Notes under the pieces: generated by a model | Told to the model about the DNA's origin: nothing | Seen by the model: the letters and a program-made list of their open reading frames with translations, nothing else | The model's database searches: none | Position numbers and translations under genes: made by a program | Source of the DNA: Mytilus trossulus | Lineage: Eukaryota > Mollusca > Bivalvia > Mytilida > Mytilidae | Length of the DNA: 64,000 bases | Direction: 5' to 3' | NCBI RefSeq assembly: GCF_036588685.1 | Contig: NC_086373.1 | Span: 4,464,001-4,528,000, forward strand | Shown here: positions 20,417 to 34,300 of the stretch, one piece after another | How the letters are laid out: each line of letters starts with the position of its first letter | Numbering within the stretch: the stretch's first letter is position 1

Positions 20417-23400
20417 ATGGCGAACAAAATCATAACTTACGATGTTTGGATTGGAAACCTTCCTTTGTCAGCAGATGAAGTAAATATTAATGCAATGCAA
20501 TACAGTATCAATATAGGAATTAACAAATTCAACAGTTTTCTCAAATGTCATCGCATACACTTTCGGTTTCATTTAAAAAATGGTCAATGTTTACAAATGG
20601 AAAATTTCCCGCGGTTTCTTTGGAAAGTTCTTTCAGCTACATCTCAACATTTTAAACAGTTTAAACATGAAAGTCTTTATTGAATGCACTAACATGTATA
20701 AGATTATACTATTTAGCTCTGTATGCCTTTTAACAACAACGACATGAATAAGGACATGCACGAAACACCTACTGGTCAAGATAATCAACTTTTTGAGAAT
20801 GAAATTGAAAGTAGAATGTATTAAATGTTGAAAAAGTGGATTAACCCGAATAATTCAGTTGTTACATTTGGCTGATCTACGAAGGCTGCATTAACGCCTG
20901 AACGTCTCTTCGATCAAGACCGCTATGCAATATGGGAATTTTGATTTAAATTGGCAGCTAAGGAAGGGTTAATTGATGTTAAATGATGTTAATTGATGTT
21001 AATTAATTTTTATCGGATATGTGTTAATTGAACACACGTGTTTGGTAAGACAATTACAAGACAGTTGCGCAGACTCTTTATCCTGATCGCCGCTGATTGG
21101 CTCTCTCTCACAGAGAGCAGGCGACGCGGCCAATGATCATAAAGAGTTCAAGCCCTCGTGTGGGAGAAAATCAGACACGGAAAGGGCTTGAATTATTCGA
21201 GTTAAAAGTGGATAAACATATTTACACTTTTGGTATTTAGCTGAATCTTGCCTCCGAATGACCTTAGATCTTTTTTTTTTTTTTTTTTTTTTTTTATTAT
21301 TTTATGACTTTAGATCTACTCCGAATCACATTCAGCAACAATCACTTTTAGATTGTGCTGTCAAATATTTTAAATTATGATGTCAAAGCACAGGGGCTTG
21401 TTACAATTGCCAGGTTTACTATCCATACGAACTCCTAAAAAACACAAGGGAGGAAGCTAATTTGCGACAATACAGTACAGGTAGGGACTTATTTTTATGG
21501 AAGCCTTAATCCGTCTAGATGTCAGACTGGTCGGACAGTTGTCCCAGAGTAATAAACACCTGCTGTGCAATATCCAAGTGGAAGGTCGTAAATCAATCTG
21601 TACCAGCTTGATTAGAATTAAATTTTACCTGTACAGATATATTTGTATTTACATGTATGGAGAATAGATAAATGTAAAATATTGTTTTGTATTCAAAGAG
21701 AAAGAATTTAAATTAAAATTAAATGTAAGAATTTAAATTAAAAATTAAATATTTAGAATTAAAATTAAATATCATGAATGTGGGATTTTTTTTTTTTTAT
21801 AATTTGAAAATGAAATAAAGATGATTTTTAACAATATATTGTGTTGTCAATTATTATAATAGTTTTGTGCCAATAAACTATTTTGTATTTGCATTTGTAT
21901 TTGTAAACCGTAAATATAAATAATAAGCCTAATAACAACCAAGACTGTTTTCAATCGAAGTTAATATCAAATTGTTGAGACATTAATCCCGTAAATTATA
22001 CGAGTTTTCATTGATGGTTATATTATTTTCCCCTTTTAACGTCCTGTTCCTTTATATGTTATTATTAGAAACACAATTTTAAGTATAAGGCCAACATATC
22101 GTATTTATAAAATATGTATAGGCATTGTGAATAAAGTTATTTTCCTTTTGATACAACTTTCCCCGTCGGAGCCTCTACATCAATTCACACCTGTCAATCG
22201 TTTCTCGCAAGTAAAACATTTTGGTCAGACAGATCACTCGTGCTTTCTATTTTGACATATTTCCCGTTAATCTTTTCGAAAGTCAAACAATTGGTTTCTT
22301 TAAATACAATATTTATAACGCCGTGATCATATTTCGATTCCTCTTTTTTATTTAACAAAAAAATGTTGACAATCGAGATATTGCCTTTCTATTTTCATGT
22401 CTCAGTCGACTCTTTTATGAAAATCGCCGGTGTTTTTATTATAAATATATTTTACGAATCGATACACGAAAATCAAAATTTAACCGTATATAGTTTATTG
22501 AATAAATACTGTCAATCATTCCACATCAAATTTAATCATGAATGGATTTTCCCACGGTCGTTCAGTAAGGTCACCTGAGTTTACTGTTACGACATTTCCC
22601 GCCATTTAAGAATCTCGTGCAGTGGACAAAATCGATCTTTAACATCTTTTATTAGCATTCAATAATATTGTGAGTGGAGTCAAGTTAAAGTTCAACCACG
22701 TGCACACGCTGTTGATCACTAATATGTGTATCATGGAATTATCTTTTCACGGCAAATTTTTCTTAACAAATTGCTGTTAAAAATATATAACATACAAGTT
22801 TCCTTTTTACATGGATTGTGCGTAAATTAATATTACGCACTCAATTTAAGTTCGGGATTTCGGGATTAACACTTTCGGGATCTGGGAAGTCTTTTTTTCG
22901 CGATGTCGGGATTTTGATTTATTTAAATTCGGGACCTTCAGACTTCGTGTTTTTAAGCCCGGGATTTCGAGATCCGGACCCTATTTTCCCCCTACCCCCA
23001 AATGCAGATCAATTATATAAATTTAGCCTAATGAACAAACACGGAAATCTTGAAATAAACTTATGTCCGGGAAGAATCAATATCTTCTTCTAGTGTTATT
23101 ATTTGCGTTATATTTTATTGATACATCTCCAACTTTGAAGTTTCGGACAATAAATTGTTTTCAGTAAAAAGTAAAAACTACAAAGAATCAGCAAGCTACT
23201 AAACAATATACAAGTATTGCTCACTGCAATTATTTTTTATATCTCGGAACTGACCCAACACAGACTGAATATTAAATACATATTATAGAAATATTTTGCA
23301 TGTGGCCGCGTCAAACAAACCCTGGAGACAGCATTCTGCTAATGGATTTACGAGTAAAACAAAAATAACCGTAAGCTTCCAGAAATAGAATACATGTAAA

Positions 23401-25381
23401 AATATTTATGTTTTGAAATTTTATGCAAACAAATAAGAAACAGATACCCAAAAAAACAAAAAATAAACAACAAAGAACATAGAACAAAAATAATTTTGAG
23501 GAACAAATTAGAAAATAAATAGCAGTTGAAATATAAAAACCATAATTAAAAAAATAGGCTATTTTTATTAAAACAAAGTTTTCTCCAGTACTTCACCTGT
23601 AAAAATATTTTATGTCAAAAACGATGTAATCAATAAAGTGACTGAGAGGTTAAAATTACAGGTAACCTGATTCTGAAATCAGTGAACCGTAATTCTAGCA
23701 GCACGGATTAAGATGAAAGGACAAATATATTGCCAATCACACCTGGATTTGTTGATTAATGACCATACTACCTACCATAAAAATGTCGGATTATTCATAT
23801 CCGACTAGACGGATTAAGACATCCATAAAAATAAGTCCCTACCCGTACTGTACTTCAAATTATTGTTGTAAATTTTTTCTAAGACTTTCACTTACTTTGT
23901 GACCTGGATAAATATGTTCCCACTTGAATTATCTCTCCAATGACATATATTTGTTACCTTAAGTAACCTTTATAACTATTGTAATCTTTAAAACAAACTC
24001 GACATTTCTGAAATAGAACGAATCAAGGACTACATTTGTATAAACTTCAAGATTATAAAAAAACGGGTTTTTTTCTAAAGTGAACATTGATTGGGTAAAT
24101 ATTTCTCAGTGTGTTTGAATTTGTTTGATACCCTTTTGGTCATGACTGTTTGTCTCTAATATTTAATTAACTGTGCATTTGTATTCAGATATCACAGATC
24201 AAATTTATTCGTTCTTTGTGTAATCATACGTTTTTTGATTGAGTTAAGTCTGCTAATTGATATTTTATCGTATGTTTTTATATGTTGTGATGTTATGCTA
24301 TTGTTTCAGAAAAAGGGAGAAGGTTTGGGCCCATTAAAACGTTTAATCCCGCTGCAAATGTTTGCACCTGTCCTAAGTCAGGAATCTGATGTACAGTAGT
24401 TGTCGTTTGTTTATGTAATATATACGTGTTTCTCGTTTCTCGTTTTGTTTATATAGATTAGACCGTTGGTTTTCCCGTTTGAATGGTTTTACACTAGTAA
24501 TTTTGGGGCCCTTTATAGCTTGTTGTTCGGTGTGAGCCAAGGCTCCGTGTTGAAGGCCGTACTTTAACCTATAATGGTTTAATTTTTAAATTGTTATTTG
24601 GATGGAGAGTTGTCTCATTGGCACTCACACCACATCTTCCTATATCTATTTCTTTAGACTTAATTTTTATTCTGACATTATTAAAAAAATGGAAAACTGT
24701 TAATATAAAACTGCTCTTTCGTCAATGTTTTTCAGAAAAATGTTGGAAAAGTTTTCTCAAGATTTGGAGAAACAGCTTCCATGTTCATCAGAATTGCTAA
24801 AACAGGAGATTATAAATATGGGTAAGTTCAACACTAAAAGCAAGTATATCAACTCTATTGTATGCATGGATTTAAACCAAGAATTTAAATGTTCAACAAA
24901 CTACATGTTTTCTGTATACTTAAATGCAAACGTTCCAAAACCATAAAATCAAATACAATATTCACAACATCCCCTTAAAACAGATGAATCCATAGTCAGG
25001 AATTGAAGTTGATTTTGGCAATGTTAGCCTATGTTTTAAAATGTGCAGCCAATTTATATAGTTCAATACAAGAAAAGCAGAAACTTTGAGATCCCACACC
25101 AAATTTTAGGGGCGATTGCAAGTTGGCTCCTGCTAATTTCAAAGCCCGAATTAGTAGCTATTATTTAATTCAAGGTACTCCTAAAACAAACAAACCTAGT
25201 ATATGATTAAGGCAAACAGTTAGGCTGTCAGTCAGTCATTTACAACCATATATTTCTTTTGATCATTTATAAACAGGTTTGTCAAGTATTTCTCAGAAGG
25301 AGATGCTGACAAGGCAGTGTCAGAAATTGATGGCAAAGAAGTTGATGGAAAGACAATTTCAGTAAAGAGAGACTTTAAACA
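20417..25381 (+). CDS. STK31: STK31-like exons 1-3: RNA-recognition motif
   Basis: Residues about 7-85 form a single RRM: beta-1 RNP2 VWIGNL (10-15), helix 1 KNVGKVFSRFGE, and RNP1 KYGFVKYF (48-55), which spans the exon 2/3 junction. Then come DADKAVSEIDGKEVDGK and the final strand ISVKRDF. The aromatic positions of RNP1 (Tyr49 or Phe51, Tyr54 or Phe55) suggest real RNA binding. The three exons splice in phase (0, then 2). An RRM followed by a Tudor domain is also the plan of TDRD10. Confidence 0.85.
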
Positions 25382-28300
25382 GTAAGTGAAATAGTAGTGA
25401 TATTTGAATTAAAACAGAAAACTTTAAATAACATAGTGATTATACATATATTTCATGAACTGGGGATGTAACACATGCATGATTTGACAAAGCTCTTTGA
25501 ACTCTATTTGGCATTTTTGTTGATTTTTTTTCTCTCTGGTTTTTGCTGATGTTGAGTAAGGGCCAACGGATGTTCACATTGCCAGTTGTCTATATATTTG
25601 AGAAACCCTTTTTGATATATTGTCTTCATCCGAAATAAATATTTCTCTTAAGTAAATGCTAAATAAGCTTCAATGTCATAATGATTTCAGGGTTGGCAAA
25701 GATTCTGACGAGAAAGAGAAACCAAGGAATAAAAGGAATATACAGAAGCCTATGAAGAAACCAGATTTAGGTGAAACTTAGTTGAAACTGTCTGAAAACA
25801 ATTATCTGTGCACACACAGTTGTTCTTATTTTGTTTGTTTTGGAAATTATAATATCTTAATATAACAATGATTATATTGGAGTCATTTAATATTCACTAT
25901 CACATTTCAAAATAGCAAAATTTCATTTTACATACTGTAAATTTAGCAATTATTGCAATGTTTTTTTTTATTATAGCGAAAAATGCAACAAGGTTATAAT
26001 CGCAATAATAAAAACTCGCCTTTTTAATCTATTTTTATGAATCTTACAGAATTTTTCAGAATATTGCTAAAAAACGCAAGCAAAAATATCTAAATTTACA
26101 GTATTGCGTTTTGGGTTTTGGAACTTTTAAGTTTTGATACTTTTTCTTGTTATCCATTTTTACTGGTAATATTGCCCCTACATGGACAGACAAGACTGTT
26201 GTCTTGGTATGAAGAATGAGACTAACTGTCAATTCAAACATTTTTTTGATAGTTTATTATTGCACTCCATGGCTTCTTCCACAATTTAGAATTTGCTAAA
26301 CAATGATATACATTTTTGTTCATTAAAAAATTTATAGTTTTTGGATGACAACTATCCTGTTGCATACAATAAAAAATATGAAAATTGATAAGTTCAATCA
26401 ATCTCTTGAGTGAAAGACAAATGAGGTTTAGATGAATGATTACATGTTATTGCAAGTAACAAATACATTTAAAAGAGGACCTATACTATGATAATGTATG
26501 TTTTTCCCTAAAAAAAAATGGAAAGAAGTTTACATACATATTTCATTTTTCCTTTATACAGGATTTCTATTTTAAACTTTGTAAATATTTATATTGTTGA
26601 GTTCTTAAATTTGAAACTAGGTTTTGATAATCTAATATTTATATTTTTTTAACTATAAAAAAACCTGGTGAATATTAAGAAGCTTTCATAACTAACTGTT
26701 TGTATGATGCTTTGAGTCCATTGTATTCTGTAGTTGCTTTGACCTATTTTGTTGATTCTTTGTACTTTTCATACTCTGGGCTTTGTATATGTTGAAAGTT
26801 CATTCAATGTAGAAAGGCTAATCTGGAGTTACAATCGTGACATTTTGTTGTTGAGAATATTTTGAAACTATTGTGTATTTCTGATTTAATTGATACTGAT
26901 TGACCCTTATAATTTTGATTCTAGATAAGTTGCAAAACCTTTTAAATTATTTGAGTGAGGGTAGCCCTAGTTCCCAAGTATCACAAGCAGGTAAAAACTA
27001 GTATTATAGTGTAGGTATATCTTTTATATGTGATTTGTATGGAAATAAAAAAAATCTGATATAAAGTTCTGGTGACTTGTCTGTTGGATAGTTCTGTGCA
27101 TATTGAACACTTTGTGGCCAGATTTTATAGTTTAATAGTATAACAATAAGGAGATGTAGTATTATTGTATAATCATAATTGTGCCAATCAGACAACTATC
27201 TGACGTCAGGTTGGTCTTGCTTCTCAAAAAGTTTTTAAACTGAATTGTTTTAGCATTACAACAGATGGTATTTTTGTTTTTATAAATATTAATTTATAAA
27301 GTTTCTGTATATTTAATTAAAGCACCAAGCATCTAAAGTAATACAAATGGTACACAGTATTTGCAAAAGATCATAATTTATTAATTTTATATCTGGATAT
27401 CAACTTGCCGTGAGAGCTGTTCCTAAATTGATAAATTTTTGGGGATTAGGGGAGAGGGGAGAACTCAAAATTAGTGAATATTTTAGTTGGTGGTTGCATT
27501 ATAAGTAAAATGAAAATAAATTTTTAATGGGTGGTTGGGGATTGAAAGAGTGCCTCCAATGTTCCCTATGCATTTAATTCTGGAACAGCTCAGAGAATAT
27601 TATAGTTCACATTAATTTCTGAGGGTTTCAAGACTTAGTTGTTTTAGAATTTTTAACTTTCTTGTTTTAGAATTATTTGTAAAATAATTACTTTTATATA
27701 TAATTCTTTTTACAGTTCCAGATTTAGTCCAGAGTATGCCTCCAACACAGTCCAGGAAAGAGGTATTTTTCCGTCAGATAGTGTTACCTTACTTTGACCT
27801 ATTTCATAGATCAGTGATCAAAGTTTTGCTCTCATGGTGATGTCTGTATTTTAAAAAATACTCTGAGCAACTGTGTCTGGTGTTTTGAAGTCTGTAAAAA
27901 AAGATACCTGACCTATAGAAAAACAATTGATATGGAGTATCTGTCAGTGACACCTAATCAGTTTATGGACTTAATTAAAAAAAACTTACACAAAAGCAGT
28001 GTTAGTATTGCTTCATTTTAAAGTCACAGTGAGGCCTTCAACACAGAGAAAAAAAATAAAACTCACCTCAATGCAAGTTTAAGCAAACCAAACCTATATT
28101 TTTTGTATGAAGAAAATGCTAACCACATTTTTGTGCAAGATCTTAAGGTTAAAGGAAAATTTATAATCTGTTTGATCATTCATTTTATTAGGGCAATTGA
28201 AAGCTCTTGTCAATAAGTTATATTGATGTAATTATGCTTTGATAGAGAGAAAATGTGCTGATCACACATTGTGAGAGCCCAATAACTGTATGGATTCAAA

Positions 28301-31300
28301 CAGTGACTGATGAAAACACACAGAAACTGATGGATCTTTGTGAACAGTTGTCTGCCCTTTGTCCAGCTGCTGCCAAATTATCTGGACCTGTTGTTCAAGG
28401 GAAGATTTACGCCACTTTGTTCTCAGAAGATGGTCAATGGTATAGATGTCAGATTAGACAGTCTTTAGGTAAGATTGTTGTTTCATGGTAGAGTGTTTGT
28501 AGATTCTATCTATTTAGACTGTTGCTGTGTTAGCTAGACTGGAAAATCCCACTTTTAGTATAGTCATATCGATAACCCATGATTATAACATTTAATGCTG
28601 GAGTTTTAACATCAATCAATCAATCATCAGGTTAAATGTAAAAAAGCAATAGTTTGCTAAGAGGGATCATACCATGATTCATTCTGTCAATATAATATGT
28701 TATGTAACTGAACTAGAATGTGGAAGATCCCACTTTTGGTTTATTCCTATCTAATGTTTTTGTCCTAAATGATTGCATAGATGCCAACCATTACGATTTT
28801 TCCGTAGTTTTTCTGATTTTGCGATACAAACTACGCTATTACGGTCAAAGTCGAATAGTTACGGATTCCCAATCATCACCGTTCAATTTTGTAAATCGCG
28901 GATTTTTATCATTACTTTTCCGTCCTGGTCCGGTATTTAGAAAACGACAATGTAATGTTTCTGGTTTCTCGGGAGTTATCAACCTATTGATGGGAACTAA
29001 CTGACTTCCGAAGAGGAAAACTTGCATTTTATGAAGTAGCTTTCCCCCTTTCTCTACTTCTCCTTGACAAAACGAAAATGTACGAGTCGAGAACATCTAA
29101 ACAATTAATGAATGGAATTCATACTACAGACAACATGTTGAACGACAAATTTTAGTGCACATCATTTTGCAACCACTCGTCAGTAATTTTTATTGGTAAA
29201 TGCAAGTTTTTGAATGATTACTGAAAACTTTTCAAAAATACGGAAAATTTGATAGTTTGTTACTGATTGTCTCAAAAGGGGTTGGCATCTATGTGATTGT
29301 TATATTTGATGTGCGACTTAAAACATCAAGCAATTAATATTTCAATTATTGATTGCTTGGTGTTTTTAAAGTTTAGGTAAAATTATTGAGTAACAATAGT
29401 TTTCCTAAAGGGGCCAAACTTGGATTTATTTATCAATGTAATAAAAAAGACTTCTGATTATGACCAACACATAAAAGGTTTCAAACCAGGGATATTAAAA
29501 TAGCTTAATGACATATTCAGGCAGTTTTCTGATTGAATAGGGTTAAAGTTTGTATTACAGAAGAAATCAATACACAGAAGAAGAAAAAATCTAAACAAGT
29601 GAATCAAAAACTTTCATTTTAATTATTTTTTACTATACTTTTCTGTTTTCAATTTAGACAACAACCTGGTTATAAAACAGTGCCAGTTATTTGGAGGAAG
29701 GTTTCCAGTGTTACATGCAAATTTTTATTAAATTTTCAAGAAAAAATGGTTTGCACAAAAAACTGACTCATTTGATTTTAACAATTACCAAAAAAAGGAT
29801 GGCAATACACTAGATAATACAACTTTGCTATCATTCACAAATAACACCTGCCTCCGTGGTTACAACCAATTAATGCATATATATTTAAAAAAAAAAATCC
29901 TACAGGAAGTGTAAACATTTGTAGAGATTTCTTTTATTTGTTAACATTACATTTAATGACCATCTTTTTGAATAAACTGTTTGGTTTATACATGTTTTAC
30001 TTCTATTTTCCAGGTTCTGACACTATTAAGGTACAATACATAGATTATGGTAATACAGAAGAGGTGAAAGCTGACCACTTGGTGGAGATTCCACCGTCCC
30101 TGGCATCAGTCAAACCACTGGCTACCAAACTTATCCTTCATAATTGTTATGCTCATGATCTCTCTGATCAAAATGTAAGTAACATTATGAAATATAGCTT
30201 TATTAGGAAAACTACACAGATGTGTCTAACTTTATTACTCTTACTCTTACATACTGTAAACCAACTAATTTTCCAAGCTTTTTCTATTCATCACTTGTCT
30301 TTAGTCAGAGTAGAAAAATATACGTAGAAACCAAAATGGGGAATTCAATGAAATCCTATCCAAAGCTTTCAATCTGATAGTGGAATGTTCAGCCATTGTT
30401 AGAATTTAAAAATGTTTGAAAAATAGACAGATAATTCATTTTTGAAAAGTTCTTGTTTTTTGGCTAGATATAGTCCAATTAAAGTTTTGTATTATATTTG
30501 ATAAAATGTGTTAATGAGCCTAAACATCCAGCATCTTTGTAATTCTCTCTTATCTTACATATCAGTTATGACAACACTTTACTTGAAAAAATACTAATTT
30601 CAGTAAAGCTTGAAACAAATTTTGATTTTAAAGTTTTTTTAAGCCCCTGCAATAGTTTAGGGGCATTCAGTTTTACCCTTGTCTGTTTGTACATATGTCT
30701 GTACGTTCGTATGTCTGTACATTTGTAAGTCCCATAATTACATTCTCTAACTTATATTTGCCTTGACCAAATGTTATGAAATGGGAGCGGGCATCATCTG
30801 TGTCCCATGGACACATTTCCCATTTATTTTCTAAAGAGATTTAGATAGTACACACCATACATTTTTGGCATTGTGGGGTGATATATTTTTTGAAACAAAA
30901 CAAGAATTAATAAAATAAAATGTCTTTTACAGGGTATAAACTATCTGAAGAATGTGACAGAGAATATCATGCTTGAAGCAGTGAAGACTGTACCATTGAA
31001 GGATAACACTGGACATTATGGAATATTGTATGGTAGTGGCGTATGTCTAAATGACCAGGTCAAGGAACACGGCTTTGCTTATACTCGACCTGCTATGAAT
31101 GCAACAAAGTCTGATGACACTCCTTCACCAGGAATGTTACCGGTTAACAGAGTCACAGGTAGGTCCAAAGAAAGTTATCATTTTGATTACACAGATTTTT
31201 GTTATTTTGATGTTTGACCTAGTTTCAAATGCTCTTAGTAATCAAAAACTTGCAAATGAATGGGTACATATTTCAACTATTTATTAAAATATTTTCACAG

Positions 31301-34300
31301 ATAGTATGCAACATTTAGACCATAATATGTCATTTGGTTTGTTAAACAGACCAGGAGTTTGTTAAAAAATAACATGTTTGACTATTTAGCAGATAGTTAC
31401 AAGTACATGTATGCCATTGTATGCATTAAGTTGATTACAGTAAAATATCAACATTTTATTTAATCCGATTTATTTTCTCCCAAACTGGTTTGTTATTTTC
31501 ATAATGCAACATTCAGACCATAACACATCATTTTGATTGTAAAACAGACCTTGGGTTCATTCCAAACATTTTTGACTATTAATTTAGCAGAATCACAGTG
31601 ACTGGTAGTTTTACAACTTTTTCCTAGTACAGTTCAAATAACATGTATACCTAGATATGACTTTGATGTAATATTTTCAGCAAGTCCATTAATGCAGAAC
31701 CCAATGGGAGAGCAGATTATAGGCAGTGGAGGGGGATATGCTGATAGTGGGGGTGGAGGCTATGGGGATGTGGCAGCTAACCCTGCGTTTGGTTTTAGGC
31801 CTAATGATCTCGGAAATGGGTTTAGGCCTAATGATGGTGGAAATGGCTTTAGGCCTAATGATGGTGGAAATGGTTTTAGGCCAAATGATGGGGGAAATAG
31901 TTTTAGGCCTAATGATGCAGGAAAGCTACAACCCAGTAGAAACTTTCAAAGGTAAGAAGAATTTTTGAAATTTTATAATGGTCTACAATTCCTTGACATG
32001 TTTTTTTTTTTTTATTAGATTCTAAATGTGTTCCCATATTCCTTACTTTATGTTATTTATAATGTGCAGAGAATTTGGCATTTTCTCAACTTTTTTGTCT
32101 CATATTTAACGTTTTCGACTTAACCATACACAACTACATTGAAAATCATTGAAATGTTCATGCCATTTGAGTGTTGTTCATATTAATTTTGTTTTATTAT
32201 GTAGACTAGAAACTGGTAGCCCTGATCTAAATGCTGAAATTGAGAAATTACGACAGGAATTGGCAAAGAAAAATATGCAGTTACAACAAGTATTGATGCA
32301 AAATTCAAAGTAAGTACTTGTGTAATTCTTTACATGTGGTATAATGTTCCTCATTATTTATACATATGCCTTGGTAGTCTTACGGGTCATGTTCTCTGGA
32401 GATAATGGCTACCATTGATGACTGGTTCACATTTAAAGACTAAAAATTGGTAGTTGTTAATTCTTTGCCAAGCAAATGGTATTCAGGAGTGAGAGTAAAA
32501 ACTGGCTAACTTAAGTAAGAGTGAATAAAGTAATATGTTTGCCTGCAGACTTTTAACTTTGTGAGCAAGTTAAGTATGCCTTATGGTGGGAAGTTTATAT
32601 TTCAATATCATTTTCATGCTTTAATATCTAAATTAGACCAAAATAAGAATTCATGAAACGCTAATCTTTTTGATAACAATGAGTGATCCAAAAGCTATAT
32701 TTGGTCAGTTGATTCATTGGCAGATTATACCGGTACATGTCTATCTGTAAGGAACTTGAACTTTCTTCTATAATTCATTGATGAATGTCATGTTTCGGAC
32801 TTTCCATGAAAATCAGATAAAACTTTTAATATTTACAGAATTGAAGCTAGTAAAGATACAACTAAGGTGTTACAGGCTCAGATGACAAAGAAACAAAGAG
32901 AACTCGACAAAACAAAGGCAGAACTCCTCAAGAAAACATTGATTTTAGAGCAAGTTCAAACTAGCAAATTAGAGGTAAATTAATAAATCAATATTTATAT
33001 GTCAATTATACATTCATCAATCTTTTTTTCTTTTGAATCAATGTAAGTTTATTTTTGGGCACAAGCTTTTTAATTAAGGTATATATAAAGCTATAAATCT
33101 ATCTATTATAGATGAATAATGAATTAATAAGTGAATATCCAAATAATTTTCTAGAACATGTGTGAGTAATTTATTTAATTTATGATCACTGCATTTTGAT
33201 ATCCCCTTTGTAATTTCATGGTAAGATGTTTGTCTTTGCAGTTGGAGATGATGGGTTTAATCCCTGAGGCTTAAATTAAAATATTGATTGCTTGCCCTTT
33301 ACCGACCGACCTTATAAATTTGTTGCGCCTGAAAATCTTTTATTTGTATTTACCAGCAAGATTTTATTTTATTTTATTTTTTCGTTCCTACCAAAAATCT
33401 TATATTTGTATTTCCCGCTCAAAACTATTTTATCCGGAATTCTCGGGTTTAATCTTTAACGTATAAGGTCCAGTCCGTTTGGTATCACCTGAGCGTTTGA
33501 CATGAACACTTGCATTTGAAGTTTCAAAGCATTTGTTTGAAATCGATGTTCAGCATGTGAACGCTTCCATCATGATACGACGTACGCTACTCTGTACCTT
33601 TATACTTAAAGAGCAGGGTTCATTTACAAAATAGTTCGTTTGATACAAAATTATCAACGTGTGAACAAACTAATTTGTAAACGGATGTTGTATTCTATGT
33701 AGGGATGGCCTTTTGTGATCCTCAGATCAGGATGATTATGTTAACGATGCCGATATCTGATATGAATCAAAAGTGACAAAACCCTGTAAAGTGGAGAATA
33801 TCTGGCAGTAAAATCGCCAAGTTGTCCATACAGATCATTTATTAATGCGATGTAAAATACGTGACAATTGTCAGAGTTGTAGCATTTTAATTGGAAACAA
33901 AGGCACACACGATGTTTTTAACACTCCAGGGACTTTTTCTACTAGTAATGTATGTCTGCCCGGACATATCTTATCAGTACAAAGTTATCTTTTACAGAAA
34001 ATCGTAAGGTAAGCATACAAGGTACGTAGTACAGAATATAAGTGCAAGTTCAAAGTTCCAGGCATATAAACGTTGAAGATATGCAGCACAGCTCTATATT
34101 TTGATATTTGAAAACAAAATAGTAGTGCATATGAATTAGCTTCACATTCAACGTGATATTTTTTTTAAAACTAATAGTCCCAGAAAACTTATTTGCAAAA
34201 ACAAAACGGACACAAATGACATTATGCAGAGTTTGTATCTATAAAATAAAATATTATACCTACCTGCCTACCCATGACAAATAATATACCGAGCCAAGAT

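Noticed and set aside
22363..22578. 71-codon frame in intron 1
   Set aside because: No recognised similarity, AT-biased composition, and position inside a repeat element.
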